Position numbers and translations under genes: made by a program
Shown: positions 36,160 to 44,809 of the stretch, one piece after another
How the letters are laid out: every line of letters begins with the position of its first letter
Position numbering within the stretch: position 1 is the first letter of the stretch
Notes under the pieces: generated by a model
Seen by the model: only the letters and a program-made list of their open reading frames with translations
Database searches by the model: none
What the model was told of the DNA's origin: nothing
Assembly (NCBI GenBank): GCA_039972875.1
Contig: JBDWMA010000011.1
Location: forward strand, 1 to 64,000
Length of the DNA stretch: 64,000 bases
Direction: 5' to 3'
Source: Pseudoruegeria sp039972875
Lineage (GTDB): Bacteria > Pseudomonadota > Alphaproteobacteria > Rhodobacterales > Rhodobacteraceae

Positions 36160-37098
36160 ATGGCCAAACAGCAAAAAACCATCATCACCTGCGCTGTCAC
36201 CGGTGCGATTCACACGCCGACAATGTCAGACAGCCTGCCCTACACCTATGATGACATCACCCAGCAAGCGGTGGATGCCGCGGAGGCAGGTGCGTCGATC
36301 TTGCACTTGCATGCCCGAAACCCAGTGACGGGGGCGCCCTCGGTGGACATTAAGGATTTCGCGCCCTTCCTTCCGCGGATAAAGCAAGCCACCGATGCGG
36401 TGGTGAACATCTCCACCGGTGGATCTTTGACCCTGTCCATTCAAGACCGCATAACCCCAGCGAAAACATTTTCCCCGGAAATGTGTTCTATGAATATGGG
36501 GAGTATGAATTTTTCCTTTCACCCACTGGCCAACCGGTACAGCGATGAGGATTGGAATTTTGACTGGGAAAAAGACTACGTCAAAAACTCTGACCGCAAT
36601 ATTTTCCGCAATACCTTTAAGGATATTCAAGAGGCCGCTGAAACGCTTGCTCCGCATGATGTAAAATTCGAACATGAATGTTACGATGTCGGGCACCTCT
36701 ATAATTTGAAATTCTGTATGGACATCGGACTATTCAAAGCGCCGATCTTTATTCAATTCATCTTTGGAATTCTGGGTGGGATTGGGCCTGAGATCGACAA
36801 TCTCATTTTCATGAAGCGCACGGCGGATCGCCTGTTTGGGGATGAGTACCGTTGGTCGGTCCTTGGGGCAGGCGGGTCCCAGATGACGCTCGGAACCACT
36901 GCCAGTCAAATGGGTGGCAATGTGCGGGTGGGGCTTGAGGACAGCCTGTTTATCTCGCGCGGGAAAATCGCGGAAAGTAATGCGCAACAGGTCGCCAAAA
37001 TCCGTCGTATCGTTGAGGATCTGGGCTGTCAGGTGGCAACACCGGATGAGGCCCGTGAAATCCTCGATTTAAAAGGGGGAGACCGGGTCAATTTTTGA
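36160..37098 (+). CDS. Beta-keto acid cleavage enzyme (BKACE, DUF849 family)
   Basis: 312 residues. The family, founded on the 3-keto-5-aminohexanoate cleavage enzyme Kce, condenses a beta-keto acid with acetyl-CoA to give acetoacetate and a new acyl-CoA, using Zn in a TIM barrel. Seen here: IITCAVTGAIHTPTMSDSLP; the Zn-binding SILHLHARNP (H-x-H, about 49-51); VVNISTGGS; VKFEHECYDVGHLYNL; and a late GAGGSQMTLGTTASQMGG. The cleaved keto acid depends on residues I cannot classify by eye. The preceding HWWNPP dehydrogenase and SDR are obvious sources of a 3-keto acid. Ribosome-binding site AAGGAG. Confidence 0.88.
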   Translation: MAKQQKTIITCAVTGAIHTPTMSDSLPYTYDDITQQAVDAAEAGASILHLHARNPVTGAPSVDIKDFAPFLPRIKQATDAVVNISTGGSLTLSIQDRITPAKTFSPEMCSMNMGSMNFSFHPLANRYSDEDWNFDWEKDYVKNSDRNIFRNTFKDIQEAAETLAPHDVKFEHECYDVGHLYNLKFCMDIGLFKAPIFIQFIFGILGGIGPEIDNLIFMKRTADRLFGDEYRWSVLGAGGSQMTLGTTASQMGGNVRVGLEDSLFISRGKIAESNAQQVAKIRRIVEDLGCQVATPDEAREILDLKGGDRVNF

Positions 37099-37119
37099 CC
37101 CGGGTCGTGGGGAAACCAT

Positions 37120-37926
37120 ATGCCAGAGATTGAACCAAAAGACCTAAGCCTGAAGACCATGAAGGGGATTCATTTATGGCACGCACCTCTGTCCAGTTGC
37201 TCTCAGCGGGTTCGCATTACGTTGGCTGAAACGGGCCGGACCTTTGAAAGTCATTTGGTCGATCTAGAAGCTGGCGAGCATGCATCCGAAGCGTTTCAAA
37301 GGATTCACCCAAATGGGGTGGTCCCAGCGCTGGTTGAGGATGGGCGGCTTTATATTGAATCTATTGATATAATCAGACATCTGGCTAGGGCGCATACGGC
37401 GTTGTCCATTGGCGATGCGGATTTGCTCGCGCTGGCAGATGGGGCTCAGGTGGATCTAAAGCTTTTGACTTTTGAATTTTTGTTTCGAGGGGCATCGCCT
37501 CCGACCGAAGAGGCTGCAAAGGCATTCCAACGCAATCATAAGAATGCAAAACTCAAACAGTTTCATCGGGATTTTGAAGCCGGTTTCACAAAGGAACGGT
37601 TGGATCACGCGGTCCGGCGAACCGCGGCGGCGTTCAACGTATTGGACGCACGTCTTGCCGATGGTCGTCCATATTTGTCAGGGGACCAATTTTCTCTGAC
37701 AGATATCGCCTGGATGCCCAATGCCCACCGATTTTCTTTGATGGGTTGGCCGTTTCAGCAGACGCCTTACCTTGCGGTGTGGTTTGATCAGATACGGCAA
37801 CGAAATAGCTACAAAACGGCGTTGATGGATTGGCAATCTGAGGATGTAGCGGGTCTGTTTAAGTCCTACACTGATGCCCGCCAAACAGAGGGGCGCGATA
37901 TCCATCATTATGGTGGGTTGAGCTGA
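37120..37926 (+). CDS. Glutathione S-transferase, zeta/beta-etherase-like
   Basis: 268 residues. The thioredoxin-like N-terminal domain contains LSSCSQRVRITLAETG, close to the SSCxxRVRIAL motif of zeta-class enzymes (maleylacetoacetate isomerase) and of bacterial beta-etherases. Then NGVVPALVEDGRLYIESIDI supplies the cis-Pro and the glutathione gamma-glutamyl site. The C-terminal helical domain is longer than in zeta enzymes (total about 215), more like LigE/LigF. As last gene of the catabolic operon it may isomerise or cleave an ether/thioether in the substrate or remove a reactive intermediate. Confidence 0.8.
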   Translation: MPEIEPKDLSLKTMKGIHLWHAPLSSCSQRVRITLAETGRTFESHLVDLEAGEHASEAFQRIHPNGVVPALVEDGRLYIESIDIIRHLARAHTALSIGDADLLALADGAQVDLKLLTFEFLFRGASPPTEEAAKAFQRNHKNAKLKQFHRDFEAGFTKERLDHAVRRTAAAFNVLDARLADGRPYLSGDQFSLTDIAWMPNAHRFSLMGWPFQQTPYLAVWFDQIRQRNSYKTALMDWQSEDVAGLFKSYTDARQTEGRDIHHYGGLS

Positions 37927-37944
37927 GATATGGAGAGATTTGAG

Positions 37945-37977
37945 AGGCATCCGTCAATATTTTACTGTCGGATGCCT
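37945..37977. terminator. Hairpin at the end of the catabolic operon
   Basis: AGGCATCCG (37945-37953) pairs exactly with CGGATGCCT (37969-37977) around a 15-base AT-rich loop. It lies 19 bases after the GST stop and 24 bases beyond the napC stop on the other strand, so it can end transcription from both sides. T-richness follows (ATTAGATTTTG). Confidence 0.65.
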
Positions 37978-38000
37978 ATTAGATTTTGACCGGTATAAAC

Positions 38001-38660
38001 CTAGTTCGCCTCTGTTAGGCTCTCTAAATACATGGCAACTTGTTGCTCCGAAGGTTGAGGCTTCATCATGCCAGCTTGGCTCATGTCTGGCAGTTGATGC
38101 GCGATTCCTTTGTGACAATCGATACAGGTCTTTTCGCCCGTCACAAGAAACCGTTCATGTGCATCCACGGCGCGTTGGGATTGACGGGTGAAATCCATCG
38201 ATTCCTCTGAATGGCAGTTGCGGCATTCTAAGCTGTCGTTGGCCTCTAGTCGTGCCCATTCATGCTGTGCAAGAGTTAGCCGGTGTTCCAGGAACTTTTC
38301 ACGTGTGTTGATGGTTCCAAATATCTTACCCCAAACCTCTTTTGAGGCCTGCATTTTGCGCGCAATTTTTGGAGTCCATTCATGTGGCACGTGGCAATCC
38401 GGGCAAGTGGCCCTTACGCCGGAGCGGTTTGAATAGTGGATGGTTGTTTTCAGCTCCACAAAGACATTGTCACGCATTTCATGACAACCGGTACAGAATT
38501 TTTCGGTGTTTGTGATCTCAAGGGCGGTGTTGAATCCGCCCCAGAAAATCACGCCCATGATAAAACCCGCCGCACAGAGAAAGCCGAGAGAATAATGGAT
38601 GCTGGGGCGGCTTACGGTCCGCCACAGACCCTTGGTCCAGTTCCAGAGGCGGCCAATCAT
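38001..38660 (-). CDS. napC: NapC/NirT-family tetraheme cytochrome c
   Basis: Membrane-anchored quinol dehydrogenase that passes electrons from the quinol pool to periplasmic NapB/NapA. It has 219 residues with one N-terminal helix (about 22-45, YSLGFLCAAGFIMGVIFWGG). Four heme motifs: CTGCH, CPDCH, CRNCH and CIDCH. The set and spacing fit NapC. Last gene of the nap operon, it overlaps napB by four bases. Confidence 0.94.
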   Translation of the reverse strand: MIGRLWNWTKGLWRTVSRPSIHYSLGFLCAAGFIMGVIFWGGFNTALEITNTEKFCTGCHEMRDNVFVELKTTIHYSNRSGVRATCPDCHVPHEWTPKIARKMQASKEVWGKIFGTINTREKFLEHRLTLAQHEWARLEANDSLECRNCHSEESMDFTRQSQRAVDAHERFLVTGEKTCIDCHKGIAHQLPDMSQAGMMKPQPSEQQVAMYLESLTEAN

Positions 38661-39136
38661 TCCTTAGCCTCCCCGCTGTTTTTAGTCACGTAATCAAGCA
38701 CAGAATCAACGTCGACGAAGTCATTTTCAACCAAGAGTTTGGCCTCATTCTGAGAGACATGGCATTGGGTGCAGAAATATCGACGGGGCGACACAGAGGT
38801 CAAAACTTGGTTGTCCCGATTCATAAAGTGAGTGACCGATACCATCGGCGCTTGACTGTCGCCAACGGCAGTACGGCTGTGGCAGGTCAAACATTTGTTC
38901 GCGTTGGAATCGATTTGATACCCCTCAATTTTGTGGGGGATCAGTGGCGGTTGCTCCGGATAGTTGCGGATTTGTCGAATGTCGCTGTTTACCTCGGCAG
39001 GGATTGCGGGCGGAACTGTGTCGTCGGCCAGATGGACGTCGCCGCGTAGGGTTGCAACAAATTCTTGAGCCCCCGTGCTGGTGACACCAGCAGTTAGGCT
39101 AACAACGGCGAAAGCGGCTAAGAGGAAACTTTTCAT
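38657..39136 (-). CDS. napB: Periplasmic nitrate reductase diheme subunit NapB
   Basis: Electron-transfer subunit that binds NapA. It has 159 residues from ATG 39136 (MKSFLLAAFAVVSLTAGVTS, a Sec signal ending STGAQ). Two heme sites, CLTCH and CTQCH, plus the conserved PPLIPHKIEGYQI and VTHFMNRDNQ with the axial His residues. A longer frame upstream overlaps napA and is not used. It lies eight bases after the napA stop. Confidence 0.94.
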   Translation of the reverse strand: MKSFLLAAFAVVSLTAGVTSTGAQEFVATLRGDVHLADDTVPPAIPAEVNSDIRQIRNYPEQPPLIPHKIEGYQIDSNANKCLTCHSRTAVGDSQAPMVSVTHFMNRDNQVLTSVSPRRYFCTQCHVSQNEAKLLVENDFVDVDSVLDYVTKNSGEAKE

Positions 39137-39144
39137 GATACACC

Positions 39145-41631
39145 TCACACTGCTTCGATGCGCACAGCGCATTTTTTGTAATCGGTTTGCTTGGACAGTG
39201 GATCCGTGGCATCCAGCGTCACTTTGTTGATCAATTGGCTCGCATCGAACCAAGGTACAAAAACCAACCCGCGCGGTGGTTTGTTCCGTCCTCGTGTTTC
39301 GACCCGCGTCTCGATCGATCCACGACGGGATGCCAGTCGGATTTTAGATCCACGACGGACACCCAGCTCGGCCGCATCGTCGGGGTGCATATAACACAGT
39401 GCATCCGGCACCGCTTTGTACAATTCGGGAACACGTTGGGTCATAGATCCAGAGTGCCAGTGCTCTAACACTCGGCCAGTCGAAAGCCAGAGCGGGTATT
39501 CGTCATCGGGCATCTCTGCCGGTGGTTCATAAGGAAGTGCAAAGATATTGGCCTTGCCGTCCTTATTGCCGTAGAAATCCCAGCCTTCACCTTTGGCATA
39601 AGGGTCATATTCCGGGTTAAAGCGCCATTTGGTTTCTTTGCCGTCGACCACAGGCCAACGTAGGCCGCGAGCTTCATGGTAGGCCTCAAATGGGGCAAGG
39701 TCATGGGCATGACCCCGTCCAAATTTGGCATATTCCTCAAAGAGGCCTTTTTGCACGTAATACCCAAAGTGATTGGATTCGTCGTTTGCGTAATCCTCGC
39801 TCGTTTCATCCAGACCAAAGGCGTTGACGTTGCCGTTTTCGTAGAGAACCTCGTACATGGTTTTGCCGGCGACTTCGGGCATTTTGTCGATCAATTCTTG
39901 GGGCCAGACGTCCTCAATCTTGAATCGTTTCGCAAATTCCATCAGCTGCCACAGGTCAGAGCGGCTTTCGCCTGGGGCATCGACAAGTTGATGCCAGAAC
40001 TGTGTGCGCCGTTCGGCATTGCCATAGGCTCCCTCTTTTTCAACCCACATTGCAGCAGGTAGAATTAAATCCGCCGCTTGCGCCGTGACCGTTGGATAGG
40101 CATCAGACACCACGATAAAGTTCTCAGGATTGCGGTACCCCGGCAGCCCTTCCTCCATCATGTTAGGGGCGGCTTGCATATTGTTGTTCACCTGAACCCA
40201 ATAGCAGTTAATTTCCCCGTCTTTCAGTTTCCGGTTTTGCAGGACCGCATGGGCCCCGACTTTTTCTGGAATCGTCCCTTCCGGAAGTTTCCAGATCTTC
40301 TCAGCTATGGCGCGATGCTCGGGATTGTTGACAACCATGTCGGCAGGCAAGCGGTGGCTGAATGTGCCAACTTCGCGCGCTGTCCCACAGGCAGAGGGTT
40401 GCCCAGTCAGGGAAAACGGAGAGTTGCCAGGAGTAGAAATTTTACCGGTCAGCAAGTGCAGGTTGTAGATCATGTTATTGACCCAAACACCGCGGGTGTG
40501 TTGGTTCACCCCCATGGTCCAAAGCGACATGACCTTGGTGTCTGGATCCGCATAAAGCTTGGCAAGTTTTTCGATTTGCTCGGCCGGAACACCACTTTCC
40601 TCAGCGGCTTTTTCGATTGTGTAAGGTTTGACAAACTCCGCGAATTCCTCAAACGAGATCGGATCCGATGCACCGGAGTCGGGATTTTCCGCAGCTTGCT
40701 GCAGCGGGTGTTCTGGGCGCAGGCCATAGCCAATGTCCTGTACGCCCTTTTTGAAATTCACGTGTTTGCCGATGAAATCTTTGTTCACCGCATCATTTTC
40801 AATAATGTAATTGGCAATGGCATTCAGCAGGATCATGTCCGTTTGTGGTGTGAACACCATCGGGATGTCTGCCAGATCAAAGCTGCGGTGGGTATAGGTC
40901 GACAATACTGCGACCTGCACATGAGGATAGCTGAATTTGCGGTCGGCGATCCGGGTCCATAGGATCGGATGCATTTCCGCCATGTTAGACCCCCAGAGCA
41001 CAAAGGCATCTGCGTGCTCAAAATCATCATAGCAGCCCATCGGCTCATCTATGCCAAAAGAGCGCATAAAGCCGACCACGGCTGAGGCCATGCAATGTCG
41101 CGCATTTGGGTCAATGTTATTGGAGCGAAAGCCCGCCTTCATCAGTTTAGAGGCTGCATAGCCCTCCCAGACTGTCCATTGGCCGGAGCCGAACATCCCA
41201 ATGGCCTCAGGCCCTTTGGCTTTGAGGGTCGCTTTCCATTTCTCAGCCATGATATCAAAGGCTTCGTCCCAGCTAACAGGTTCGAAATCACCGTTTTTGT
41301 CGAAGACGCCATCTTTTTTACGCAAAAGCGGCTGTTCAAGACGATCCCCGCCATAAAGGATCTTCGACAGGAAATACCCTTTGATGCAGTTCAGGCCCTT
41401 GTTGACTTCGGCAGCGGCATCACCATGAGTGGCAACAACTCGACCTGCTTTGGTTGCGACCATGATCGAACAGCCTGTACCGCAAAAGCGGCACGCGGCT
41501 TTGGACCATTTCAAATCCGTCAGCGTGGCATCGGTGACCAGGTTCTGTGCCGCGACCGGCATGCCCGCCGCGGCTGCGGCTGCGGCGATCGCTTGCGATT
41601 TAATAACCGCTCTTCGAGTCATTTTAACCAT
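39145..41631 (-). CDS. napA: Periplasmic nitrate reductase catalytic subunit NapA
   Basis: Molybdenum bis-MGD enzyme reducing nitrate to nitrite in the periplasm. It has 828 residues. Tat signal MTRRAVIKSQAIAAAAAAAG. [4Fe-4S] ligands CRFCGTGCSIMV and CIKGYFLSK with the usual spacing. The Mo-coordinating Cys lies in RHCMASAVVGFMRSFG. Molybdopterin-binding segments include SLWTMGVNQHTRGVWVNNMI, LTGKISTPGNSPFSLTGQPS and, near the end, STGRVLEHWHSGSMTQRVPE. It is full length, without frameshift. Needs NapD for maturation (encoded just upstream). The long frame on the opposite strand (40078-40962) is a shadow. Confidence 0.96.
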   Translation of the reverse strand: MVKMTRRAVIKSQAIAAAAAAAGMPVAAQNLVTDATLTDLKWSKAACRFCGTGCSIMVATKAGRVVATHGDAAAEVNKGLNCIKGYFLSKILYGGDRLEQPLLRKKDGVFDKNGDFEPVSWDEAFDIMAEKWKATLKAKGPEAIGMFGSGQWTVWEGYAASKLMKAGFRSNNIDPNARHCMASAVVGFMRSFGIDEPMGCYDDFEHADAFVLWGSNMAEMHPILWTRIADRKFSYPHVQVAVLSTYTHRSFDLADIPMVFTPQTDMILLNAIANYIIENDAVNKDFIGKHVNFKKGVQDIGYGLRPEHPLQQAAENPDSGASDPISFEEFAEFVKPYTIEKAAEESGVPAEQIEKLAKLYADPDTKVMSLWTMGVNQHTRGVWVNNMIYNLHLLTGKISTPGNSPFSLTGQPSACGTAREVGTFSHRLPADMVVNNPEHRAIAEKIWKLPEGTIPEKVGAHAVLQNRKLKDGEINCYWVQVNNNMQAAPNMMEEGLPGYRNPENFIVVSDAYPTVTAQAADLILPAAMWVEKEGAYGNAERRTQFWHQLVDAPGESRSDLWQLMEFAKRFKIEDVWPQELIDKMPEVAGKTMYEVLYENGNVNAFGLDETSEDYANDESNHFGYYVQKGLFEEYAKFGRGHAHDLAPFEAYHEARGLRWPVVDGKETKWRFNPEYDPYAKGEGWDFYGNKDGKANIFALPYEPPAEMPDDEYPLWLSTGRVLEHWHSGSMTQRVPELYKAVPDALCYMHPDDAAELGVRRGSKIRLASRRGSIETRVETRGRNKPPRGLVFVPWFDASQLINKVTLDATDPLSKQTDYKKCAVRIEAV

Positions 41632-41658
41632 GGGATTCCTCGCTTTTATGGCTGGGAT

Positions 41659-41922
41659 CTATTCGGGCAGTCCATCCTGACCGTCATCTATTTGGTGAAA
41701 CACAAGAGACGCGTTCACGACCCCTGGCAAAATTTGTATAATATCGAGCGCATCAATGATGGCGCGTTCAGTTTCGGTTTCCATCGCGACGACCAGCTTT
41801 CCTGCGGGATCTCGCATGGCAACCTCTGCACATGGAAGGGATTCGATCTGTCGGGATACCGCATCAAGTGTTTCGGGTTTGGCCGTAATCAACAGGCTGG
41901 AAATATGGGCTAGTTCGCTCAT
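41659..41922 (-). CDS. napD: NapD, Tat-signal chaperone for NapA
   Basis: Cytoplasmic ferredoxin-fold chaperone that binds the NapA signal peptide. It has 87 residues from ATG 41922 (MSELAHISSLLITAKPETLD), within the normal range. Conserved IESLPCAEVAMRDPAGKLVV and the closing IIDALDIIQILPGVVNASLV match the family. It overlaps napF by four bases. A longer upstream start would run through napF and is rejected. Confidence 0.9.
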   Translation of the reverse strand: MSELAHISSLLITAKPETLDAVSRQIESLPCAEVAMRDPAGKLVVAMETETERAIIDALDIIQILPGVVNASLVFHQIDDGQDGLPE

Positions 41923-42431
41923 GCTGCGACCTCTGATTTGGGAAAGGCGATGGATATGGCATCTGCGGGGCAGGGTGCGATGCATGCACCACATCCGGTG
42001 CAATCCTGAGGGTTAAGATGTACGCCCCCGGATCGCCCAATTTGGTAATCGAATGTCATTGCCCCTGCATCACAATTCTCGGCGCAAACTCTGCATTCCA
42101 CACTTTGATGCATTAAGCAGTTTGTCCCGATTTCAACCAGATGTGAAAAGGGCGCAGATGACTGATCAAACACCGGTTCAGTGCAAATATCCGAGCATTT
42201 GTTGCAAAATGTACATTCCCCGTCGCTGAAATCAACGAAGGGTTTGTCATTTTGATCCGCGACTAAAATAGCCTCAGGACAGGCAGACAGACAATCGCCA
42301 CAAGCTGTACAATGTGCCGTAATGCTATCAGTTGAACTGTAAGGTGGGCGGGGAACAACCTGAGATTGGGCAACCTTTTGACCCAGTAAAAACTGGCGCC
42401 GTGATGGGGCTGCTGCAGATGTTCCGGTCAT
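41919..42431 (-). CDS. napF: NapF-type ferredoxin
   Basis: 170 residues. Four iron-sulfur clusters are suggested by CTACGDCLSACPEA, CTFCNKCSDIC, CRVCAENC and CTGCGACIAPCPADA. It is thought to help mature NapA in the cytoplasm. The N-terminus SRRQFLLGQK resembles a twin-arginine motif but lacks a following hydrophobic region, so export is unlikely. ATG 42431 is preferred over an upstream ATG at 42491, which lies inside napE. Confidence 0.88.
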   Translation of the reverse strand: MTGTSAAAPSRRQFLLGQKVAQSQVVPRPPYSSTDSITAHCTACGDCLSACPEAILVADQNDKPFVDFSDGECTFCNKCSDICTEPVFDQSSAPFSHLVEIGTNCLMHQSVECRVCAENCDAGAMTFDYQIGRSGGVHLNPQDCTGCGACIAPCPADAISIAFPKSEVAA

Positions 42432-42436
42432 TTCAA

Positions 42437-42607
42437 TTAGCTCCCTGGGGGGCCGAGAATGATCTGTGACATCCAGACGAAAAACCCCCATCCGCCGACA
42501 ATGGCAATGCTGAGGACCGGGACAAAAACAACCAACAGCAAAAAGACTGCCAGACGTTCTTTGGATTTTGGAACGTCTTCAACGTGTGGCTTTGCGAGAT
42601 CACTCAT
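42437..42607 (-). CDS. napE: NapE small membrane protein
   Basis: 56 residues. A hydrophilic start (MSDLAKPHVEDVPKSKERLA) is followed by one transmembrane helix (FLLLVVFVPVLSIAIVGGWG) and FFVWMSQIILGPPGS. This is the NapE pattern, including FVWM and the short tail before PP. It is the first gene of the operon; its start follows GGAGGACG. Its role is unknown even in studied species. Order napE-F-D-A-B-C is the common alphaproteobacterial layout, without napG/napH. Confidence 0.85.
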   Translation of the reverse strand: MSDLAKPHVEDVPKSKERLAVFLLLVVFVPVLSIAIVGGWGFFVWMSQIILGPPGS

Positions 42608-42728
42608 GACGTCCTCCTACGGATAAGTTATGCCCAAGAGTGGCATAAATCACAAAAACGTCAACGACTTTGATCTCGCTCAATTTGGCTCAAGAGAATC
42701 ACAAGTAGATGAACGCACCACGAATCAA

Positions 42729-42757
42729 CGTATTTCCCATTTAAATTGGGAAATACG
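42729..42757. promoter_or_regulatory. 29-base palindrome upstream of napE
   Basis: CGTATTTCCCA (42729-42739) and TGGGAAATACG (42747-42757) are perfect inverted repeats around TTTAAAT. It lies 122 bases before the napE ATG and 64 bases past the TlpA stop on the same strand. It could be an operator for the nap operon or the end of the tlpA transcript. There is no T-tract, and it does not match the FNR consensus TTGAT-N4-ATCAA. Operator is favoured. Confidence 0.5.
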
Positions 42758-42820
42758 ATGCGAGTAATATCGAGTGGTATTGTGGAGGTTGTGGTGAGAA
42801 GCCAGCGAGACCGTGGTCTT

Positions 42821-43375
42821 TTATTCTTCGCTCAGGGCCTTTAGAATCGCGATGGCGCTTTCGCTGTTCCACTCTGCATCGCCACGTAAGCGGGCGATTT
42901 CACGACCCTCAGTATCAACGATTAATGTAATGGGTAGGCCCAAAACAGCCATGTCTCGGGCTAAAGTTTGCTTTGGGTCGAGTAGAATTGGTAGGTGTTT
43001 GATCTCAGCCTCAGCAAAAAACTTCTTGAGCGCTGGCTGTGGGTTGCGACCTGTTGCGATCGGTACGACTTCAAACGTGTCGCCCCCGAGTTCGGCCTGC
43101 AATTGATCAAGCGATGGCATCTCGTGACGGCAAGGCGCGCACCAAGTTGCCCAGAAATTCACCAGTAGGACTTTGCCTTGGTAATCGGCGAATGTAAATT
43201 TATTCCCGTCCTCATCGGTGAAGGCTTCCTCGGACAGTGGTTTTGCCTCACTGTGAAAGACCAATTTTTTCATATCGCCTTCGCGCAGGGCCTCTATGTC
43301 TGACATATCGGCAAAGGCAGGAATTGCACCAAAGGCAAGGGCGGTATAGAGAACCGCATAACGAAGAACGCGCAT
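42821..43375 (-). CDS. TlpA-like periplasmic thiol-disulfide oxidoreductase
   Basis: 184 residues from ATG 43375. Signal peptide MRVLRYAVLYTALAFGAIPA ending FA before DMSDI. Thioredoxin-fold active site FWATWCAPCRHEMPSL, with cis-Pro region GLPITLIVDTEGREI. Resembles TlpA/ResA proteins that reduce cytochrome or copper-site cysteines. Its head-to-head position with argH is common in Rhodobacteraceae. An upstream in-frame start (43555) would lie inside argH and is rejected. No direct link to nap is shown, though cytochrome maturation would fit. Confidence 0.88.
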   Translation of the reverse strand: MRVLRYAVLYTALAFGAIPAFADMSDIEALREGDMKKLVFHSEAKPLSEEAFTDEDGNKFTFADYQGKVLLVNFWATWCAPCRHEMPSLDQLQAELGGDTFEVVPIATGRNPQPALKKFFAEAEIKHLPILLDPKQTLARDMAVLGLPITLIVDTEGREIARLRGDAEWNSESAIAILKALSEE

Positions 43376-43402
43376 ATTTTCCCTCCGAAGGGTGACATAG
43401 AC

Positions 43403-44809
43403 ATGACCGAGAATACCAAGAACAACAAAGCCTCCAACGCAATGTGGGGGGGGCGCTTTGCCTCTGGCCCGGATGCCATCATGGAAGCTATCAACGCTTC
43501 TATTGATTTTGATAAACGAATGGCGGCTCAGGACGTTCAGGGATCTCGTGCCCACGCAGCCATGTTGGCCGCCCAGGGTATCATTACCGATAACGATGCT
43601 GATGCCATTCGTGAAGGGCTTCTCACGGTCTTGTCAGAGATTGAGACCGGAGATTTCGCATTTTCTGCTGCGCTGGAAGATATTCACATGAATGTTGAAG
43701 CGCGCCTGAAAGAAGTCATCGGTGAACCTGCCGGACGCTTGCACACAGGTCGAAGCCGAAACGACCAAGTTGCGACAGATTTTAAACTTTGGGTGCGGGA
43801 TCAAATGGACGCCGCCATTCAGGGCCTAGAGGCGCTGGTTCGGGCGCTAATGGCGCAAGCCGAAGCAGGCGCGGATTGGGTGATGCCCGGTTTTACCCAT
43901 TTGCAGACTGCGCAGCCGGTGACATGGGGGCATCACATGATGGCTTACGTGGAAATGTTTGGCCGTGATATCAGCCGTTTCAAAGACGCACGTTCGCGCA
44001 TGAACGAATCTCCGCTTGGATCTGCAGCGCTCGCTGGGACGTCGTTCCCGATCGACCGTGACATGACGGCTGAAGCATTGGGTTTTGACCGCCCGACGGC
44101 AAACTCATTGGATGCCGTGGCTGATCGTGATTTTGCGCTGGAATTTTTGTCAACCTCGACCATTACAGCAATGCACCTTAGCCGTTTTGCCGAGGAACTG
44201 GTGATTTGGTCCTCTGCGCAATTCCGTTTTGTGGCTCTGTCGGACCGGTTTTCAACCGGATCCTCCATTATGCCACAAAAGAAAAACCCCGACGCGGCAG
44301 AGTTGATCCGTGCGAAGATCGGACGGATCATGGGGGCAATGGTTGGGCTGTTCACTGTGATGAAAGGTCTTCCTTTGGCCTATTCCAAGGACATGCAGGA
44401 AGACAAAGAACAGGTCTTTGATGCGGCCGACAGTCTTATGCTCGCTTTGGCTGCCATGACCGGCATGGTCAGTGATATGACGGCCAACCGCCCTTCGTTG
44501 GAAGTGGCTGCCGCCAGCGGGTTTTCAACCGCGACGGATTTGGCGGACTGGCTTGTGCGCGAGCTAAACATGCCGTTCCGTGATGCACATCACGTGACGG
44601 GGTCGTTGGTTGCCATGGCTGAAAAACAAGGGTGCGATTTACCCGATCTTAGCCTTGAGGACATGCAATCGGTTCACGATGCAATTAATGCCTCTGTTTT
44701 CGATGTGTTGGGTGTGCATAATTCAGTGGCGAGTCGTCAATCTTATGGTGGTACCGCTCCTGATCAAGTGCGCGCTCAGGTCGCCCGTTGGAAAGAGATA
44801 CTGGGATGA
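43403..44809 (+). CDS. argH: Argininosuccinate lyase
   Basis: Splits argininosuccinate into arginine and fumarate, last step of arginine synthesis. It has 468 residues, normal. Superfamily signature GSSIMPQKKNPDAAELIRAK with the catalytic Ser loop; HTGRSRNDQVATDFKLWVRD; and FTHLQTAQPVTWGHH. Divergent from the TlpA gene with 27 bases between them. Its last codon overlaps the following lipoprotein start (ATGA). A run of eight G occurs at the MWGGRF codons (43445-43452). Confidence 0.95.
   Translation: MTENTKNNKASNAMWGGRFASGPDAIMEAINASIDFDKRMAAQDVQGSRAHAAMLAAQGIITDNDADAIREGLLTVLSEIETGDFAFSAALEDIHMNVEARLKEVIGEPAGRLHTGRSRNDQVATDFKLWVRDQMDAAIQGLEALVRALMAQAEAGADWVMPGFTHLQTAQPVTWGHHMMAYVEMFGRDISRFKDARSRMNESPLGSAALAGTSFPIDRDMTAEALGFDRPTANSLDAVADRDFALEFLSTSTITAMHLSRFAEELVIWSSAQFRFVALSDRFSTGSSIMPQKKNPDAAELIRAKIGRIMGAMVGLFTVMKGLPLAYSKDMQEDKEQVFDAADSLMLALAAMTGMVSDMTANRPSLEVAAASGFSTATDLADWLVRELNMPFRDAHHVTGSLVAMAEKQGCDLPDLSLEDMQSVHDAINASVFDVLGVHNSVASRQSYGGTAPDQVRAQVARWKEILG

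Noticed and set aside
40078..40962. 294-codon open frame on the plus strand
   Set aside because: Antisense to napA. It has no protein-like motif and is explained by napA codon bias.
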